Below, piece after piece: positions 43,485 to 52,785 of a stretch of 64,000 bases of DNA (position 1 is the first letter of the stretch; every line of letters starts with the position of its first letter). The notes under the pieces were generated by a model that made no database searches, was not told where the DNA came from, and saw only the letters and a program-made list of their open reading frames with translations. A program made the translations under genes and the position numbers. The DNA is taken from NCBI RefSeq assembly GCF_012935325.2, contig NZ_JABBYG020000002.1, forward strand, positions 434,001-498,000. Reading direction: 5' to 3'. The DNA is from Paenibacillus sp. PL91. GTDB lineage: Bacteria; Bacillota; Bacilli; Paenibacillales; Paenibacillaceae.

Positions 43485-44219
43485 ATGTCTTTCTTAAAGG
43501 GTTTAGGTCAATTTGCAGGGGAAGTAACAGGCAAAGTTCTAGGTGGAACAGTAAGAGTAGTAGGTGAAGTCGCAGGAAGCCCATTTATTAAAGAAATAGG
43601 CAACGGGGTTGAAAAAGCTACAATAAATACTGGAAAGACAGCTGGTCAACTGGCAAGTGGAGCATTTGATGTTGCAAAAGGAATGATTAAGCAAGATGGA
43701 GATGCAATTGACAATGGTCTAAGTGATATTGGCGGTGCTGTTGCAACCACAGCCGTAGGGGTAGCGACATCTGCTAAGTACGTTTATAACAGCGGTAAGG
43801 ACGTAGTGGTAGGAATTAAAGAAGATGATTACGACAAAGTAAAGTCAGGAGCAAAGGGGCTTGTAACAGCAGCTGCTGTAAGTGTTATCGCTGTTGGTCT
43901 TTTTGAACTTATTGACGTTGCTGATGGTGGAGTCGAAAGCGCTGATTTGGAAGCTGATGCTGGTGTTGAAAGCGATTTGGATAGTGGAACAACCACAGAA
44001 ACAGTTGATATAGAACAAAATGTAAATCCAGATTCTGACGTAGTTTTAACTGAAAATCCAAACACTCACAATGTTGATGCTCATTATGTTCATGAATATA
44101 CACGAGCAGATGGGGTTCATGTGGAAGGTTATTTTAGAGATGGCGATGGTAATACAAGCATTGATAATCCAGATGGTGAATATGAACAAAGTAATCCTGA
44201 CTATAAGTCAAAGGCTTAA
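43485..44219 (+). CDS. Gly/Val-rich amphipathic protein, function unknown
   Basis: 244 residues. The first 140 are rich in Gly, Ala and Val with amphipathic repeats (FAGEVTGKVLGGTVRVVGEV; GLSDIGGAVATTAVGVATSA), resembling phage- or toxin-type membrane-active segments. A hydrophobic VTAAAVSVIAVGLFEL is at about 125-140. An acidic linker leads to a C-terminal HYVHEYTRADGVHVEGYFRD, a short motif found at the end of several phage and secreted-effector proteins. AGGAG lies 13 bases before the ATG. No partner gene is obvious. Confidence 0.55.
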   Translation: MSFLKGLGQFAGEVTGKVLGGTVRVVGEVAGSPFIKEIGNGVEKATINTGKTAGQLASGAFDVAKGMIKQDGDAIDNGLSDIGGAVATTAVGVATSAKYVYNSGKDVVVGIKEDDYDKVKSGAKGLVTAAAVSVIAVGLFELIDVADGGVESADLEADAGVESDLDSGTTTETVDIEQNVNPDSDVVLTENPNTHNVDAHYVHEYTRADGVHVEGYFRDGDGNTSIDNPDGEYEQSNPDYKSKA

Positions 44220-44240
44220 GATCAGGTGATTTAGGGCTGC

Positions 44241-44433
44241 TCTCTTTCTGTTGTAGTCTATGAAGCCATCCAGCAGGCTTATACGAGTAAGGTGTATATG
44301 GCTGTGCCGAAGCATGGGTTATGACCATAAATGGCTTACTGAGCAGGCATGTGATGGTACAAAACGTCTTGGCATTAAGCTTTGGGACATAGAAGTCTTG
44401 ATTGAGCAGATGGCGAAGATCAAAGCCACGTAA
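44241..44433 (+). pseudogene. Mrr-like restriction nuclease remnant
   Basis: Two frames give VVVYEAIQQAYTSKVYMAVP and then, after a frameshift, HKWLTEQACDGTKRLGIKLW followed by DIEVLIEQM and a stop. The 'TEQA...G(I/V).LWD...L' ending is the C-terminal pattern of Mrr-type restriction endonucleases. Only the last ~60 codons survive. Confidence 0.45.
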
Positions 44434-44510
44434 ACGATTAGTGTGAATTGATTTAGGAAAGCTGCCAGTTTATATGTTACAAACATAAGGTAAACAAAGG
44501 AGTGGTTCTC

Positions 44511-46133
44511 TTGCTAATAACTAAATTAACTGTAAAAGGACTGAGAAGTCTTACATCTGTTTCACTGCGATTTGAAGAATTTAGTGTAATAGTTGGTAAA
44601 AATGATATTGGCAAGTCAAGTACACTAAGAGCCTTAGACATTTTCCTTAACGATTTGAAACCTAATCGAAATGAAATATCACATGGGGAAAATAAGCTAG
44701 AGATTTCTATCACCTTCAAACTCACTAGTGAAGAACTTGAAAATGAAGAATTTCACGAGTTGGTCAAGCCTTATCTCGATAGCGATAGGTTCGAAGTCAA
44801 GAAAACAATCTCCATTGATACAGCAGATGTAACTAAACTTAGAACAGCAGAAGTTTACATCAAGGATGAAAAAATCAAACCAGCTGACTGGAAAAAACTC
44901 TCTTTCCATCTACCACAATTCATATATGTGGAATCCATTAGAGATATCGATAAGGCAACGAAGCTAACTTCAGGATCGATACTAGGAAAACTTGTAATGC
45001 CCTTGGTTTTAAAGAAAAAAGAAGTAACTAATGGGATACAACAACTTAAAACAATAATATCAGATAATATTAGTTCAATTGTTACTGACATTGAAGGCTA
45101 TTTGAAGGAGCAAACGGCTGATGTGCTTAACCTAATTCCAAAATCTGATATTACGATGGATAAAGCAATCGAATTGGATTTACTTGTTAATGATGGTTTT
45201 AGTACAACCTCAATCAGTGGAAAGGGTTCAGGAATTCAGAGTTCTCTAGTAGTTTCATTATTCAGGGCTTACGCTAAACATCATGTTGGTAAGAATCTTA
45301 TCTTTGGTATTGAAGAACCAGATGCTTATCTCCATGTTGGAGCGCAGCGAAAGATATTTCACTCCCTACAATCCATTACCGAGAATGAAGGTCAGGTAGT
45401 TCTCACTACGCATTCAACAGTATTTATTGATAGAGGAAATCTAAAGGGAATTACACTTCTAAAGCGTAATGAACAAGGTAAAGTAGAAGCAAAAAGAATA
45501 AAGCAAGATAGAGACATTAGTATAATTCAAGAGAACCTTGAATTACGAAACAGCGATTGGTTGCAATGGGATGCCATATTAATGGTTGAAGGTGGAACCG
45601 AAGACGCTGTTTTAGACATCTGGGCTAAAAAACTTGGCATTAACTTAGATAGTATTGGAATTAAAATCCTTGTAATAGGTGGTAAGGATAAAGCGCTCTA
45701 TTTTGCTAATGCTACAATACTTGATGACTTAGGGATTCCATATGCCGTTCTTTTAGATTCCGATGAAAAAAATCCTAATGAGTATGCAGAATACTTAATC
45801 AAACAGACTAAAATCAAAAGAGAAAGCTGCTTTATATTAGATAAAAGAGAAATCGAAAACTACTATCCAAAACATGTCTTACAAAAGGTATTTCCTGAAA
45901 AGGATTTTGAATCCGTCAATTTCGGTGATAAAGATGATGTTAAAGATCAATTATTAAAGATTGTCAATAAATCTCCAGAATCCTTAGGCAGAATAGTTGC
46001 TTCATCGATGATGCCTACTGAAATACCATTTGCAATCCAAGAAGCTATACAACATCTAATTGATAAAATTCTTCATGAAGATGGCAAACTGTCTTTGATA
46101 CAGCGCCTAGCTGCAGCTACTAACGAACAATAA
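44511..46133 (+). CDS. OLD-family ATPase-TOPRIM nuclease
   Basis: 540 residues. N-terminal ABC-type ATPase with Walker A VGKNDIGKSST (about 27-37), Walker B region FGIEEPDAYLH and TTHST switch. C-terminal TOPRIM with MVEGGTED and the acidic LLDSDE. OLD proteins are ATP-regulated DNA nucleases; GajA of Gabija belongs to the same family but needs a GajB helicase, absent here. TTG 44511 follows AAGGAG by eight bases and is preferred over GTG 44502. A stand-alone class 1 OLD anti-phage role is likely. Confidence 0.85.
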   Translation: MLITKLTVKGLRSLTSVSLRFEEFSVIVGKNDIGKSSTLRALDIFLNDLKPNRNEISHGENKLEISITFKLTSEELENEEFHELVKPYLDSDRFEVKKTISIDTADVTKLRTAEVYIKDEKIKPADWKKLSFHLPQFIYVESIRDIDKATKLTSGSILGKLVMPLVLKKKEVTNGIQQLKTIISDNISSIVTDIEGYLKEQTADVLNLIPKSDITMDKAIELDLLVNDGFSTTSISGKGSGIQSSLVVSLFRAYAKHHVGKNLIFGIEEPDAYLHVGAQRKIFHSLQSITENEGQVVLTTHSTVFIDRGNLKGITLLKRNEQGKVEAKRIKQDRDISIIQENLELRNSDWLQWDAILMVEGGTEDAVLDIWAKKLGINLDSIGIKILVIGGKDKALYFANATILDDLGIPYAVLLDSDEKNPNEYAEYLIKQTKIKRESCFILDKREIENYYPKHVLQKVFPEKDFESVNFGDKDDVKDQLLKIVNKSPESLGRIVASSMMPTEIPFAIQEAIQHLIDKILHEDGKLSLIQRLAAATNEQ

Positions 46134-46138
46134 CTTTC

Positions 46139-46440
46139 ACTCTTAAAACTGCTTTGGTTTGTTCTAACTGTCATCGGATGCTTCATCGCAGACGACCTTG
46201 GCTAGGAATAAACCAATTAAAATCTATACTTCAAGCATCAAGTTTGGTTACATAAAAGTTTTATTTCATATACGGCTCATTCGGCAATCACGTTAAGTCG
46301 CTAACGAGAATATGCCTGTTTTTTATTGGAAACCAAGTAGTACAATTGATATTAAGAAGCAACCTTAACGGTAATTGTAACAAGCGGCTGGCTGCTGTAG
46401 TATCCTAGCGTCCTAGCCTACTCAGTTACGATTCAAGGAG
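46139..46440. other. Gene-free stretch between OLD and a small ORF
   Basis: About 300 bp with no credible reading frame, terminator or tRNA. TTAAGTCGCTAACG at 46292-46305 resembles, in inverse orientation, part of the dispersed repeats at 49637 and 52557. Confidence 0.35.
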
Positions 46441-46683
46441 TTGAGCAACATCGACAACCTCACTAGGCTTTACGGAGAACAATATCTGAGCAGCCTACCA
46501 CTTCGTCTATCAAGAATGGATGATCCAGAAGGTGTTGCGTACTTCCTAGCCGCCACAGACGAAGGATTGGTAATCAGGCAGCTTGAATTCGATAAGTACA
46601 TCCAACCAGCATTCAAACACAACATCGTCGATGACGATATGTTAATCGTTAAAGAACTCAAAGCAAACGGGCAGGATAGCTAG
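46441..46683 (+). CDS. Small acidic protein; start TTG or ATC
   Basis: About 77-80 residues (LTRLYGEQYLSSLPLRLSRM). AAGGAG touches the TTG at 46441 but stands nine bases before an in-frame ATC (46450), the better-spaced start. Function unknown. Confidence 0.5.
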   Translation: MSNIDNLTRLYGEQYLSSLPLRLSRMDDPEGVAYFLAATDEGLVIRQLEFDKYIQPAFKHNIVDDDMLIVKELKANGQDS

Positions 46684-46794
46684 ATTTATAAGGGATTTTT
46701 GAAACTAATATAGACAAATACAATAATATCCATGCCTATTATTGAAGAGTTAAGTCAGAATTCGGCAATACCCATATATTGGAGGAAACCTACA

Positions 46795-47739
46795 ATGACA
46801 ACATTTAATGAGTATGAGCAATTTGTTATACGTGAGATGGCGAAGAACGCAATCTCAACTAATCCAGTTCAAGTCGCTCTTGAAGTAGCGGGAAAACCTG
46901 TAGCGAAGCTTATGGAAGTTGCTCATTCTTCAAAAAACAAGTATATAAAGAAAGCTGTTTCCAATATAGATGCTACTATCGAAAAATCGTTAAGAGGAAC
47001 TGTTAAATTAGCAAAAAAATTAACAAGCGACGATGCCGTCCGAAAGGAGTTTATGAAGAATCATAAACTCAGCATTAACCACATAGAAGAAATCCGTAAT
47101 TTATCCTTAAAAGAGATGGATATTGTTGCAGATTCATTTGATGCCAGTAACGGCTTCTTTGTTACAGCAGAAGGTGCAACAATGGGGTTAATTACTACTT
47201 TTACTGCTGGGCTTTTAGCACCAGTAACCATAGCAGCTGATGTGACAGCGTCAATGACACTGATGTCTCGACATATCAGCCAGATTGCAACTTCCTATGG
47301 ATATTCGCCCGTCGATCCAATGAATATGCCACATATTTTAGCCGCTATGGCTCCTACTTCTTCTTCATCAGACGAAGGATTCTTATCAGCAAAGTCTTTA
47401 GCTTTCGCAGAAATTACAGCTGCAACTAAGTTTGCTAACGCTGTAACTAAAGAATGGACATCTGAAGTTATAGAAAAGTCTTGTCCGAGTTTGATTAAAT
47501 TAATCCAAAAAGTTGCTGAACGTTTAGGCGTTGTGATTACTCAGAAAGAATTGGGTATGATAGTTCCGATTGCTGGGGCGGTCATCAATGGCGGACTTAA
47601 TCTAGCATTTCAACAAATGAATCATACAAATGCAAAAGACTACTTCCGAAAGGTATATTTATATAATAAGTATGGAGAAGATATTGTAAATAATGCACTT
47701 GCAGGGGAAATCCAAAGGTTGGAAAGTAGAGTAAGCTAA
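46795..47739 (+). CDS. EcsC-family protein
   Basis: 314 residues from ATG 46795, nine bases after GGAGG. Features: a central FFVTAEGATMGLITTFTAGL, then VTIAADVTASMTLMSRHISQ, the hallmark of EcsC proteins, and a late IVPIAGAVINGGLN. Membrane-associated; EcsC of B. subtilis was named from the ecs ABC transporter operon and its role is not understood. It is a common cargo of mobile elements. Confidence 0.8.
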   Translation: MTTFNEYEQFVIREMAKNAISTNPVQVALEVAGKPVAKLMEVAHSSKNKYIKKAVSNIDATIEKSLRGTVKLAKKLTSDDAVRKEFMKNHKLSINHIEEIRNLSLKEMDIVADSFDASNGFFVTAEGATMGLITTFTAGLLAPVTIAADVTASMTLMSRHISQIATSYGYSPVDPMNMPHILAAMAPTSSSSDEGFLSAKSLAFAEITAATKFANAVTKEWTSEVIEKSCPSLIKLIQKVAERLGVVITQKELGMIVPIAGAVINGGLNLAFQQMNHTNAKDYFRKVYLYNKYGEDIVNNALAGEIQRLESRVS

Positions 47740-47819
47740 GACGCTAACAAAAATGTAACTGTTGATCTTCACAGGTTACACGAAAGTGTCCATCATTTCT
47801 GTAACTGTAGGAGTCAGGC

Positions 47820-47982
47820 ACACTAGAAGCCCTTTGCGGCACCCACAAGATTTCCCTAGGTATGAATGAATCTGGTATGACCACTAAGCCAGTGATCGAG
47901 TTTGAGCCTACTGGGTTGTTCCAGCCAGAACGCAACACACGTATTAGCGCAGTCGCCACAGTTCAAGTACGATGGAAATGAT
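47820..47982 (+). pseudogene. Coding remnant with KPVIEFEPT motif
   Basis: One frame reads CGTHKISLGMNESGMTTKPV, then IEFEPTGLFQPERNT, ending at a TGA. A related fragment occurs at 51418-51518. No start is present. Parent gene unidentified. Confidence 0.45.
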
Positions 47983-48003
47983 TAAAAATCAAAAGCCATC
48001 CAC

Positions 48004-49404
48004 TCAATGAGGGATGGCTTCTTCTTTATCTCGAATCATCATTTTTAATTCTTCAACTGAAAACGCTGGTTTTCGTTTATGAAGCATTGCATGACAATTA
48101 GGGCATACAGGTCGCAAGTCCTCTACTGCATCAACTTCATATTCTTTCCCAACCTCATACAATGGCTTTAAATGATGAACATGAATAAAGTCATTTCCGA
48201 TCACCCCATAGTAATCAGAGAAATTAAACTCACAGACACTACATTTACACCCATGATGCTCTATGCATTTTCTTCGAGCAATTGGATTCCTTTCGTAGAC
48301 ATTGACGAATATTTGCTTTACCGCACCCTCGACAAGTTTATTTGGTTCACTTTCTTCCTCCGAAAGAATTTCAGGGTGGTTCTCTAGTGGGTCGTTGAAC
48401 TGCCAAACTACATTCACTGGAGATGTATCTTCAAAGCTTTTCGCCATACCGTTGCCAATGTAAACGAACTGCGGGTCGTCACTATCTTCTCTTGCAAATA
48501 TGTGTACTTTACTATTTGGATCAATGAGAGACTGTATAGAATCATGTAATAATTTCGAACCCTTTTTCCCAAACCAAACTAAGTCATTCCCATCAAATCT
48601 GTTAGGGTGATCATGCCCAGTTCTACCTGCTGTACCAATGTTTGCAAATACATAGGAATCATTATTAAAACGAGTGTAGCCTGTGTCCCAATTTCCTCCC
48701 TGTTGGGCATCAGGAACGTTCACTATTCTGTAAACATCTTTACGAGTATAATATTCACCTACAATGAAGGTGGGAGCCGCCAATTCATTTGAAGTGTTGT
48801 CATCAAATACTAAACCCTGAATTACATAACCATACTCCTTCAATCGCTCATAGGCAGTACGGCGCTCTTCAACGGTAAATAAGACTTTGTACTGAGGAAG
48901 AAGAACACTTGCTTCAATGGTCAAATCAAGTCTCTTCTCACTCCACAACCTTTCAAAGCCTGTCGTTGCAGTATCTCTTGCAAGGAAGTCCTTCGCAACA
49001 CTTACCGCTCCACGTTCACTAATCATTTGAATGAAAGCCCTTGCATTGTATTTGTACTCTGTCTTAGCAGTGTTGTAAGCTGCGACAACCGTTTTATGAA
49101 AGCTATTTGCAGCATCATTTCCAATATCGGTGTAGATCACATCGTTCAATTTATCAATAATTATGAAGCCTAACTGCTTTAAGAAGCCATTAGCTTCAAC
49201 ACCACCACTGAATTCATGCGGTTCTAGTTCAGTTCCGTTAACAAATGTATTTGCAATAGAGAGGACATACTTTGGCGGGTAATTTTTATCGTTATATACC
49301 AAGACATACTTGGTTGAAAGTCTTTCATCTGGTACAACACTTTGATTGATGTATTCTATCGCCTTTATAACGTGTTCCACAGATATGTTTTTAGGTATTG
49401 GCAT
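48004..49404 (-). CDS. McrA-like HNH type IV restriction endonuclease candidate
   Basis: 466 residues. The N-terminus (VIKAIEYINQSVVPDERLST; YPPKYVLSIANTF) resembles the head domain of Streptomyces ScoMcrA-like enzymes. The middle (GEYYTRKDVYRIVNVPDAQQ; KVHIFAREDSDDPQFVYIGN) looks like a DUF3427-type reader domain. The C-terminus is an HNH core: CSVC, HVHHLKPL, DLRPVCPNCHAMLH. Such enzymes cut modified (methylated or phosphorothioated) DNA. ATG 49404 has AAGGAG six bases upstream. Confidence 0.8.
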   Translation of the reverse strand: MPIPKNISVEHVIKAIEYINQSVVPDERLSTKYVLVYNDKNYPPKYVLSIANTFVNGTELEPHEFSGGVEANGFLKQLGFIIIDKLNDVIYTDIGNDAANSFHKTVVAAYNTAKTEYKYNARAFIQMISERGAVSVAKDFLARDTATTGFERLWSEKRLDLTIEASVLLPQYKVLFTVEERRTAYERLKEYGYVIQGLVFDDNTSNELAAPTFIVGEYYTRKDVYRIVNVPDAQQGGNWDTGYTRFNNDSYVFANIGTAGRTGHDHPNRFDGNDLVWFGKKGSKLLHDSIQSLIDPNSKVHIFAREDSDDPQFVYIGNGMAKSFEDTSPVNVVWQFNDPLENHPEILSEEESEPNKLVEGAVKQIFVNVYERNPIARRKCIEHHGCKCSVCEFNFSDYYGVIGNDFIHVHHLKPLYEVGKEYEVDAVEDLRPVCPNCHAMLHKRKPAFSVEELKMMIRDKEEAIPH

Positions 49405-49636
49405 TGTCTGCTCCTTTGAACTGTAAATTAAACCCTTCACTGCAAACATACCAGAATTGTACAATTTTAGATATACGTAAAACTAAGTGTCGAGGACACA
49501 GTAGAAGGAATAATTGGGATACAGTTAAGCGTTGGCTTAGGGTCTCTTTAACAATAGTGAAACATATAAATTCTGTTAAACAAATGTTTAACATGATGGA
49601 CAGACGTACACTCCATGCTATTAACTAGGAATTCAT

Positions 49637-49725
49637 CGTTGGTGCATGAGTACCGCTTGCGGCACGATACGAGCGGAGCGACTCAAGCTGATTCTTAATT
49701 CGTATCCCCACAAACTGGTACAATA
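49637..49725. repeat. Dispersed repeat, copy R3
   Basis: GTACCGCTTGCGGCAC hairpin followed by AGCGACTCAAGCTGATTCTTA, then CTGGTACAATAGG. Related to R1 (52557-52700) and partly to R2 (53807-53895). It lies in the 411-bp gap between the McrA-like gene and the next gene. Confidence 0.6.
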
Positions 49726-49815
49726 GGGTTAGATGTTTAGCATTTGTGGAGGCTGCTTCAATTTTTCTGTTTCATACGTTATATTTTGGCTGTACTGCAT
49801 GAGATCAGGAAGACT

Positions 49816-50571
49816 TCATTTTGAATCATCGTAGTAACCTATTCCTAATTCACTTTTCATGAGGTCAGTTAATTCATTAATTGAAGCCATTATTGTATTA
49901 TGAATCTCCTCCTGATTGTCAAATTTATTATTACTAAAAAAGTCAATTGTAAATAAAACATTATTCAGTTCATTTGTTAGCCTTTCGACTATTAAGGTCA
50001 CACCAGCGCTTAAGTAAATCCGATTTAATAAAAACTCATTCTTTGCATTGTTAAAGGCTGTTCTACTTCTGATTAACTCAAGGTCAAAAAGGAAATCACT
50101 AATTTTATCTGCAATTTCTTTTTTGTCATCACTTCGACTCCATTCTTCTAGGAAGTGAAGAAGCTGGCTCTCCTCTAAACTAAATCGCCTGAGATAATTT
50201 TCAAGTTCTATTTGACTATACATTAAAAACTTTGAGGGACTAAATTCGTTTCTCAAAACTAACCTTACTTTACTTTCCGCACGTAAATAAAGATCATATA
50301 TCTTTGCATATTTCTCATGCTTCTTATTAGTAAACAAAATAAAATCTTGAGTTTTTCGTTGGAAATCAAACCTCATGTGTTCCATCATTATTTGCAAATC
50401 ATGCTTATGACTCTCAAGTTTCTTGTTAAAATAATTATTAGTAATAGATTTTGCAAAGTATTTCATAGCCAACCCCACGATAGCTACTATACTGACACCT
50501 GATATAGTCAGTGTCCCCCAAGTCCAAACTATATCTATACTATCTCCTCCTAAATGAGAATTGACTTTCAT
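49816..50571 (-). CDS. Membrane-anchored coiled-coil protein
   Basis: 251 residues from ATG 50571. A membrane helix near the start (WGTLTISGVSIVAIVGLAMK), then a long cytoplasmic helical domain (SHKHDLQIMMEHMRFDFQRK). The RBS is weak; the frame extends to 50628. No recognised motif. Lies in the defence-like cluster. Confidence 0.55.
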   Translation of the reverse strand: MKVNSHLGGDSIDIVWTWGTLTISGVSIVAIVGLAMKYFAKSITNNYFNKKLESHKHDLQIMMEHMRFDFQRKTQDFILFTNKKHEKYAKIYDLYLRAESKVRLVLRNEFSPSKFLMYSQIELENYLRRFSLEESQLLHFLEEWSRSDDKKEIADKISDFLFDLELIRSRTAFNNAKNEFLLNRIYLSAGVTLIVERLTNELNNVLFTIDFFSNNKFDNQEEIHNTIMASINELTDLMKSELGIGYYDDSK

Positions 50572-50628
50572 AATTATTCCATAAACTATAATAATATAGT
50601 TACCTTTAAAAGTCTCTATCGTATTCAC

Positions 50629-50880
50629 TTGGGATATATGAAAGATGCGAAGAGCCTGTTACCACCGTCAAAAAACCATAAAGCCTTCAAAGCTTCATGC
50701 CAACTTGCTGTAAATCTAGCTGGTGCAATGACAGACTTCGTGTTCTTTACATGGGAAGAAAAAGCTTCAATTGGTGAGTGACGCATTGAACAAAGAAGTA
50801 GGAATCGCAGAATCACGATTTATTATTTCTGACAATGGCATTAAGCAACTTACCAGCAAATGGATGGTACTGGTTTATTT
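50629..50880 (+). pseudogene. Degraded coding sequence
   Basis: MKDAKSLLPPSKNHKAFKAS and AVNLAGAMTDFVFFTWEEKA in one frame, then KEVGIAESRFIISDNGIKQL in another. It looks like protein sequence broken by a frameshift. Family unknown. Confidence 0.35.
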
Positions 50881-50994
50881 TTCGTTTCAATTCATCATTT
50901 AGGCTCAATGCAGTTTGCCATACAACTGATACCCATGGTTCTTTTAATAGAGATTGTATATCCAAGGATATATTACCTCCATTCAATCGTGCTA

Positions 50995-51330
50995 TTATTC
51001 ATTCAAATTGGATTCATCACACTTACCAAATATCAATTCAAAATCACCTTTTCTGATTAAATGCTCAATAACTTCCTCAATCCGAATACGACTACATTCA
51101 TCAACAAATAGCATATCACTGCCCCAAAAGTACTTTCCATGTAAGCATTCGCCAGTTCGTCTATTCTTTTCAGCAAGCGTTTGTATGTTTTTGTATGTAT
51201 AAAATGAAGCAACCCACCTCGAACCATCTTCAAAAGTGACTATTATATCCGTATTATCGTCATGTATATCCCATTCACCTTCAGCCCATTCTTCTGCTTC
51301 GATCCAAATGGAATACTGATTACTTTTCAT
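50995..51330 (-). CDS. Conserved small protein, immunity-like
   Basis: 111 residues (NQYSIWIEAEEWAEGEWDIH; RWVASFYTYKNIQTLAEKNR). Acidic, Trp-rich and soluble. I recall close relatives in many Bacillus genomes as hypothetical proteins, sometimes near toxin genes. Function not known. Confidence 0.6.
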   Translation of the reverse strand: MKSNQYSIWIEAEEWAEGEWDIHDDNTDIIVTFEDGSRWVASFYTYKNIQTLAEKNRRTGECLHGKYFWGSDMLFVDECSRIRIEEVIEHLIRKGDFELIFGKCDESNLNE

Positions 51331-51359
51331 TTAAGAACTCCCATCAATTCTATCTCTCT

Positions 51360-51521
51360 ATTATCAATACTATACCATATGCTGGAATATCGTGCGTGGC
51401 AGAAGCCCTCTACTCTCACATAAGCTTGTTTTTTGATGTGAATGAGTCTAGGACGATTAGAAATCCAGTAATCGAGTTTGAGCCTACTGAATCATTCAGA
51501 CGCACCTCAACAAACTAATCT
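51360..51521 (+). pseudogene. Second coding remnant with NPVIEFEPT motif
   Basis: One frame reads ISLFFDVNESRTIRNPVIEF then EPTESFRRTSTN and a stop, matching the fragment at 47820-47982. No start; truncated. The rest of 51331-51683 has no gene. Confidence 0.45.
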
Positions 51522-51683
51522 GTTTTCTCACTACATTCAAAGGCATGCTCAGTCTCCGAGGACTTCAGTGTATTCTCCTGAACTTATAATGTAACCAAGA
51601 CTATCTGATGTGCTTTAAATGGACATAGGAAAAGCACCATCGAATGATGATGCTAACTGGATAAGCTTCTCGTTTATAGAAAT

Positions 51684-51977
51684 CTATATAATTGTTGCTG
51701 TTGCAATATCCTTTCCAGCCCAAAGATTAAAGCTATAACCTGTTTCGAGTAATTGCCAAGGTGCTTCGTCAACAATAAAAGCCACATCTGCATATGTAAC
51801 CCACGTATTATCAATATGTTTTGTTATCCTTACTAACACAGTCCATGTGTCTCCATAAAATGACTTATCCTTAATTTCACCGTAGTTTACAACAATGTCC
51901 CTTATCCATTCATTTACTTGAAATCGGCTAGGGTCTTTTTTCCAATTAATAAAGGCTTTTACAAACCTTCTGTCCAC
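51684..51977 (-). CDS. Hypothetical protein
   Basis: 97 residues from GTG 51977 with GGGGG six bases upstream. VKAFINWKKDPSRFQVNEWI at the start and beta-rich after. No family recognised. With the next gene it forms a short minus-strand pair. Confidence 0.5.
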   Translation of the reverse strand: MDRRFVKAFINWKKDPSRFQVNEWIRDIVVNYGEIKDKSFYGDTWTVLVRITKHIDNTWVTYADVAFIVDEAPWQLLETGYSFNLWAGKDIATATII

Positions 51978-52012
51978 GGCGATCCCCCTTTGTTTAGAGA
52001 AAGGTGTGAATA

Positions 52013-52288
52013 TTATTCAGGTATACTCCAGGTATACTCCGTATCATTAACATAGAATTCGCCCCAAGGAGAAACTCCATTATTACTAAGTTCTCTTATG
52101 TACCATTGTGTATTTCGTTGTTGTAACTCATAATCATTTCGAATTATACCCCACCATTTTTTCTGAATCATAGCAATTGAACCATCCTCAACTATTGCAA
52201 TAGAAAGAGAACTAACTTTAGTTAATATCAACATTACAGTTAGAATAACTATTATGATCCTTAAACTTGTTTTGTCGATGCGCTTCAC
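52013..52288 (-). CDS. Small membrane-anchored protein
   Basis: 91 residues from GTG 52288, AGGAGAGGTGTT upstream. Signal anchor (RIIIVILTVMLILTKVSSLS) followed by an extracellular domain (WWGIIRNDYELQQRNTQWYI). Function unknown. Confidence 0.5.
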   Translation of the reverse strand: MKRIDKTSLRIIIVILTVMLILTKVSSLSIAIVEDGSIAMIQKKWWGIIRNDYELQQRNTQWYIRELSNNGVSPWGEFYVNDTEYTWSIPE

Positions 52289-52556
52289 AACACCTCTCCT
52301 TCCGATTCGCTAGATGCCCCCAAAAATAGTCTCAATATCCTTAATGTACATTTGCGGGTTCACTTACGTTCCCCTTAGATATTCGTTATAAAGTTCGTAT
52401 TCCCTCTCAAAATCTTCCTTATAGCCTGCCAGTCAAAAATTTAACAGAGCCTACTTGGAATCCGAATGCTACAACAGTCTTTAATGGGTGTAAGCAGTTT
52501 ATTAAGATACAGGAACGATGGTCTTGATTGTATGAAATTGTAATACAACGTATCAA

Positions 52557-52700
52557 GATGTATTACATTTGTCACACAATTTGATTGGGGAGATAGGACA
52601 TAGTTGTCGAAGCAGAGAGTGCCGTTTGCGGCACTACAGGAGCGTAAGCGACTTAAGACTGATTCTTATTTCGCATTACCACGACTGGTACAAAAGGTCA
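52557..52700. repeat. Dispersed repeat, copy R1 (downstream of the PIN gene)
   Basis: GATGTATTACATTTGTC, then TAGTTGTCGA at +44 bp, a GTGCCGTTTGCGGCAC hairpin, AGCGACTTAAGACTGATTCTTA and CTGGTACAAAAGG. R2 shares the first two blocks at exactly the same spacing plus the hairpin. R3 shares the hairpin and the last two blocks. The rest of 52289-52785 has no gene. Confidence 0.7.
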
Positions 52701-52785
52701 GCTGTTTAACAATTGTGAAACAGCAACATTCCGTTAAACAGTTGTTATACAATGTCTGAGTATGTACTAAACGACGACAGCAATA

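Noticed and set aside
44511..46133. Gabija (GajAB) system
   Set aside because: The OLD protein is present but no UvrD-like GajB follows; the next genes are a small ORF and EcsC.
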